This document shows positions 30,166-31,832 of a stretch of 31,832 nucleotides of DNA, piece by piece (the stretch's first letter is position 1; every line of letters begins with the position of its first letter). Source of the stretch: an uncultured Eubacteriales bacterium (GTDB taxonomy: Bacteria > Bacillota > Clostridia > Oscillospirales > Acutalibacteraceae); contig CAKSPR010000020.1 of assembly GCA_934486455.1 (NCBI GenBank), positions 1 through 31,832 on the forward strand. Reading direction: 5' to 3'. The notes under the pieces were generated by a model. That model saw only the letters and a program-made list of their open reading frames with translations, did not search any database and had not been told where the DNA came from. A program made the position numbers and the translations under genes.

Positions 30166-31362
30166 ATGAAAAAGTTATTAGCTCTGTTTTTGGCGGTCGT
30201 TATGATATGCGGTGCGGGTATTTCCTGCTTTGCCGCCGAGCAACCGTCGTACAACTATGACAACAGTCTGCTTATTGTTGCCGTGCTGTCGGGTAAAACG
30301 CCCGCAGAGGTATTTACAAGCGAAAAGGGTGTCAGCTCGCTGATGGTCACCTATAAGGAGCCGACCGAAGGTGACGCCGTTAAATATCAGCTCCTCGCCA
30401 TGATCTCGGACGAGTTCGATAAGGTCAAGGCCGCTCTTTCGGATATAGAAGGGGTGCAGACGGTCGAGCGCAACTATTTCGCCGAAGATTGGTATAAAAG
30501 AGAGATCAATGTTCGTCTTTCAACCGATCACCTCTATGTTCCCGTTGGAGAGACCCGCAGTATGACCTATACCACCGACAGGGAGTTCCTCAAAAACGGC
30601 CTTCTTCCCATGGGCGTGGAAATTACCGTTGATCCCGCTGTTTTCGACATTGCGGCCGCCGATGAGGCCGCCCTTAAGCAAATGGCTATTCCCAATTTCT
30701 TCCCGGTGGAATTCGGATTCGGTTTTCAGGGCGAATTCCCTTATAAGGCGTTTTGGTTCAACAACGAAATTAAAAAAGGTCAGGCCGGCGAAAGCAATCG
30801 GTATGTTATTATACCGGAAAGCTCGGGTAAAATTGTTGACGCCGATACCATAAAGGATTTTCTTATCGGCGGTCAGGTGGATTACCCCCGTTATGTCAGC
30901 GCCGTTTCCGCAATAAACGGCGTTACCTCGGCTCAGATACTCTATGACGGACATACCATGGGACCCTGCTTTATCTCCGAATATTGGGAGTTTAACGACA
31001 CCGAAATTGCCGAAATGACCCTTTCGGGAGGAAAGCCTTCCAGAGGGGAGGGCGACACGGTCAAATACGGGCAGATCGCCACATTCAAAGGTCTTAAAAG
31101 CGGAGTGGCTTACGGCGCTCTTTCAAGACCCGAAGGAATTTATCCATTCCATGTGACCGTTTATCTTGAGGGCGATGTGGACGAAAGCGGAAGGGTCAGC
31201 GGAAACGACGCGCTTATGGCGCTTCAGGCGGCGGTGGGTGCAAGAGAGCTTTCCGACCTCCAAATGCACGCCGCAGACATGAACGGCGACGGCGAGATAA
31301 AGGCCGTTGACGCGCTTTATATCCTTTACGCCGTGGTCGGAAAAAGCGCCGAACTCGGCTGA
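30166..31362 (+). CDS. Secreted protein of unknown function with C-terminal dockerin
   Basis: A 398-residue secreted protein. The signal peptide is about 1-24 (MKKLLALFLAVVMICGAGIS then CFA|AEQ). The middle region (about 27-335) I do not recognise; it contains no catalytic motif that I can name, and begins with a short domain ending in SDIEGVQTVERNYFAEDW. The C-terminal 63 residues are a type I dockerin-like module with two calcium loops, DVDESGRVSGND and DMNGDGEIKAVD. The linker between the helices is normal. The signal peptide resembles that of the LRR-dockerin protein. Its own promoter and terminator make it monocistronic. No cohesin gene lies here, so the partner is unknown. Confidence 0.85.
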   Translation: MKKLLALFLAVVMICGAGISCFAAEQPSYNYDNSLLIVAVLSGKTPAEVFTSEKGVSSLMVTYKEPTEGDAVKYQLLAMISDEFDKVKAALSDIEGVQTVERNYFAEDWYKREINVRLSTDHLYVPVGETRSMTYTTDREFLKNGLLPMGVEITVDPAVFDIAAADEAALKQMAIPNFFPVEFGFGFQGEFPYKAFWFNNEIKKGQAGESNRYVIIPESSGKIVDADTIKDFLIGGQVDYPRYVSAVSAINGVTSAQILYDGHTMGPCFISEYWEFNDTEIAEMTLSGGKPSRGEGDTVKYGQIATFKGLKSGVAYGALSRPEGIYPFHVTVYLEGDVDESGRVSGNDALMALQAAVGARELSDLQMHAADMNGDGEIKAVDALYILYAVVGKSAELG

Positions 31363-31428
31363 CAGGCTGCTGCTTTGACCATAATCGCCGTGAGCTTAAA
31401 ATATAATCCGTTATTATATTAAAATAAA

Positions 31429-31463
31429 AAAGCGGGCACCTCCCTGCATGGGAAATGTCCGCT
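31429..31463 (+). terminator. Terminator after the second dockerin gene
   Basis: AAAGCGG (31429-31435) pairs with CCGCTTT, with a less regular inner stem, followed by GTTGTG. The trailing T run is weak. Confidence 0.6.
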
Positions 31464-31486
31464 TTGTTGTGCGCTTTAAAATTTAA

Positions 31487-31755
31487 CCATAACGCGCATA
31501 TCCGAACACGCCTGAAACGGCCTATTAATGGTGCTTTTCGGCTTGTCGTCGCACATAGGCGCCAGCCTTATGTGTTCCTCCGCACCGAAAATCCCTCATT
31601 ACTACGCTCATTTCAGGTCGAAGAATTTTGTCGGTAAGAAAAATTCTCAGATACAAGGCAAAAGCGCAGTTTATCCTGTCGGATTAACGAGTATTTTAAC
31701 GCAGTATATGGGGATTTTTCTCCGCCAAAATCGCGTTCGGATATGTGCGCTATGG
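31487..31755. mobile_element. MITE-like element with 24-bp terminal inverted repeats and TTAA flanks
   Basis: A 269-bp unit bounded by inverted repeats: 31487-31510 and 31732-31755 match in 21 of 24 positions when one is complemented. TTAA occurs directly outside both ends (31483-31486, 31756-31759), as for a target duplication. The inside carries a second inverted repeat (about 31622-31655 against 31701-31732), so the whole could fold into one long hairpin with a loop. No transposase or other convincing gene is inside; the frames read through it lack ribosome sites and are short. Confidence 0.75.
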
Positions 31756-31759
31756 TTAA

Positions 31760-31832
31760 CCATAACGCGCATATCCGAACACGCCTGAAACGGCCTATTA
31801 ATGGTGCTTTTCGGCTTGTCGTCGCACATAGG
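31760..31832. mobile_element. Second tandem copy of the MITE-like element, cut by the window end
   Basis: 73 bases identical to the start of the first copy; with the shared TTAA the repeat is 77 bp, and the period is exactly 273 bp (269 + 4). The remaining part lies outside the window. Confidence 0.85.

Noticed and set aside
31455..31788. Short frames within the MITE-like element
   Set aside because: They cross the element ends, lack ribosome sites and have no family features.
1..31832. tRNA, rRNA, riboswitch or prophage genes
   Set aside because: I looked on both strands and found no cloverleaf, known riboswitch core, phage integrase or transposase gene that I could support.

Overview
The window looks like a chromosome segment from a spore-forming anaerobic clostridium, probably an Oscillospiraceae/Ruminococcaceae-type gut bacterium. 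The evidence is a V-type ATPase operon (ntpA-B-D), an unmistakable SpoVM micro-protein, a PrkC-type PASTA kinase with its PP2C phosphatase, Firmicutes-style Shine-Dalgarno sites with several TTG/GTG starts, and two secreted proteins ending in type I dockerin-like modules. The family assignment is inference; no rRNA or tRNA gene is present to confirm it.

Layout. 1-2.8 kb: 3' end of the V-ATPase operon (A partial, B, D), closed by a two-way terminator. 2.9-3.2 kb, minus strand: two very small genes, a 50-residue membrane protein and spoVM. 3.8-6.8 kb, minus strand: a divergent MreB-like gene followed directly by an ABC-F ATPase, read from a good sigma-A promoter. 7.3-9.0 kb: a secreted or anchored GHL10-type glycosidase-like protein (minus) and a divergent DUF1294 membrane protein (plus) that may start at an ATT codon. 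9.1-18.6 kb: a translation and cell-envelope housekeeping cluster: def, fmt, YugP-like zinc peptidase, rsmB, rlmN, stp, prkC, rsgA. 19.4-20 kb: a nitroreductase (minus), back to back with ylxM-ffh-rpsP-khpA (20.1-22.5 kb). rimM-trmD, which normally continue that operon, lie 4.5 kb further on. Between them are a repeat array, a leucine-rich-repeat dockerin protein and an AAA/DUF4143 ATPase. 28.5-31.4 kb: ptsH (HPr), a DUF4830-like lipid-anchored or membrane protein (minus) and a second dockerin protein. 31.4 kb to the end: one complete and one cut copy of a tandem MITE-like element with TTAA at its junctions.

The most striking content is not coding. Six large intergenic arrays plus one remnant (about 3 kb, near 10% of the window) are built from one repeat family. 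About 18 full copies of a core of roughly 58 bp are present, in both orientations. The flanks of the core hardly vary, while its central hairpin comes in four different stem sequences whose two arms change together. Copies are joined as tandem units of about 115 bp, as half units, and as inverted pairs. Several arrays stop exactly at the stop codon of a neighbouring gene, which has no other visible terminator. This is strong internal evidence for a selected fold in the RNA or single-stranded DNA.

How the genes work together: def/fmt act on formyl-methionine, rsmB/rlmN/rsgA/rimM/trmD on rRNA, ribosome assembly and tRNA, ffh/ylxM on protein targeting, and stp/prkC on reversible Ser/Thr phosphorylation in cell-wall signalling. 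The dockerin proteins suggest that cell-surface complexes are built with cohesins encoded elsewhere.
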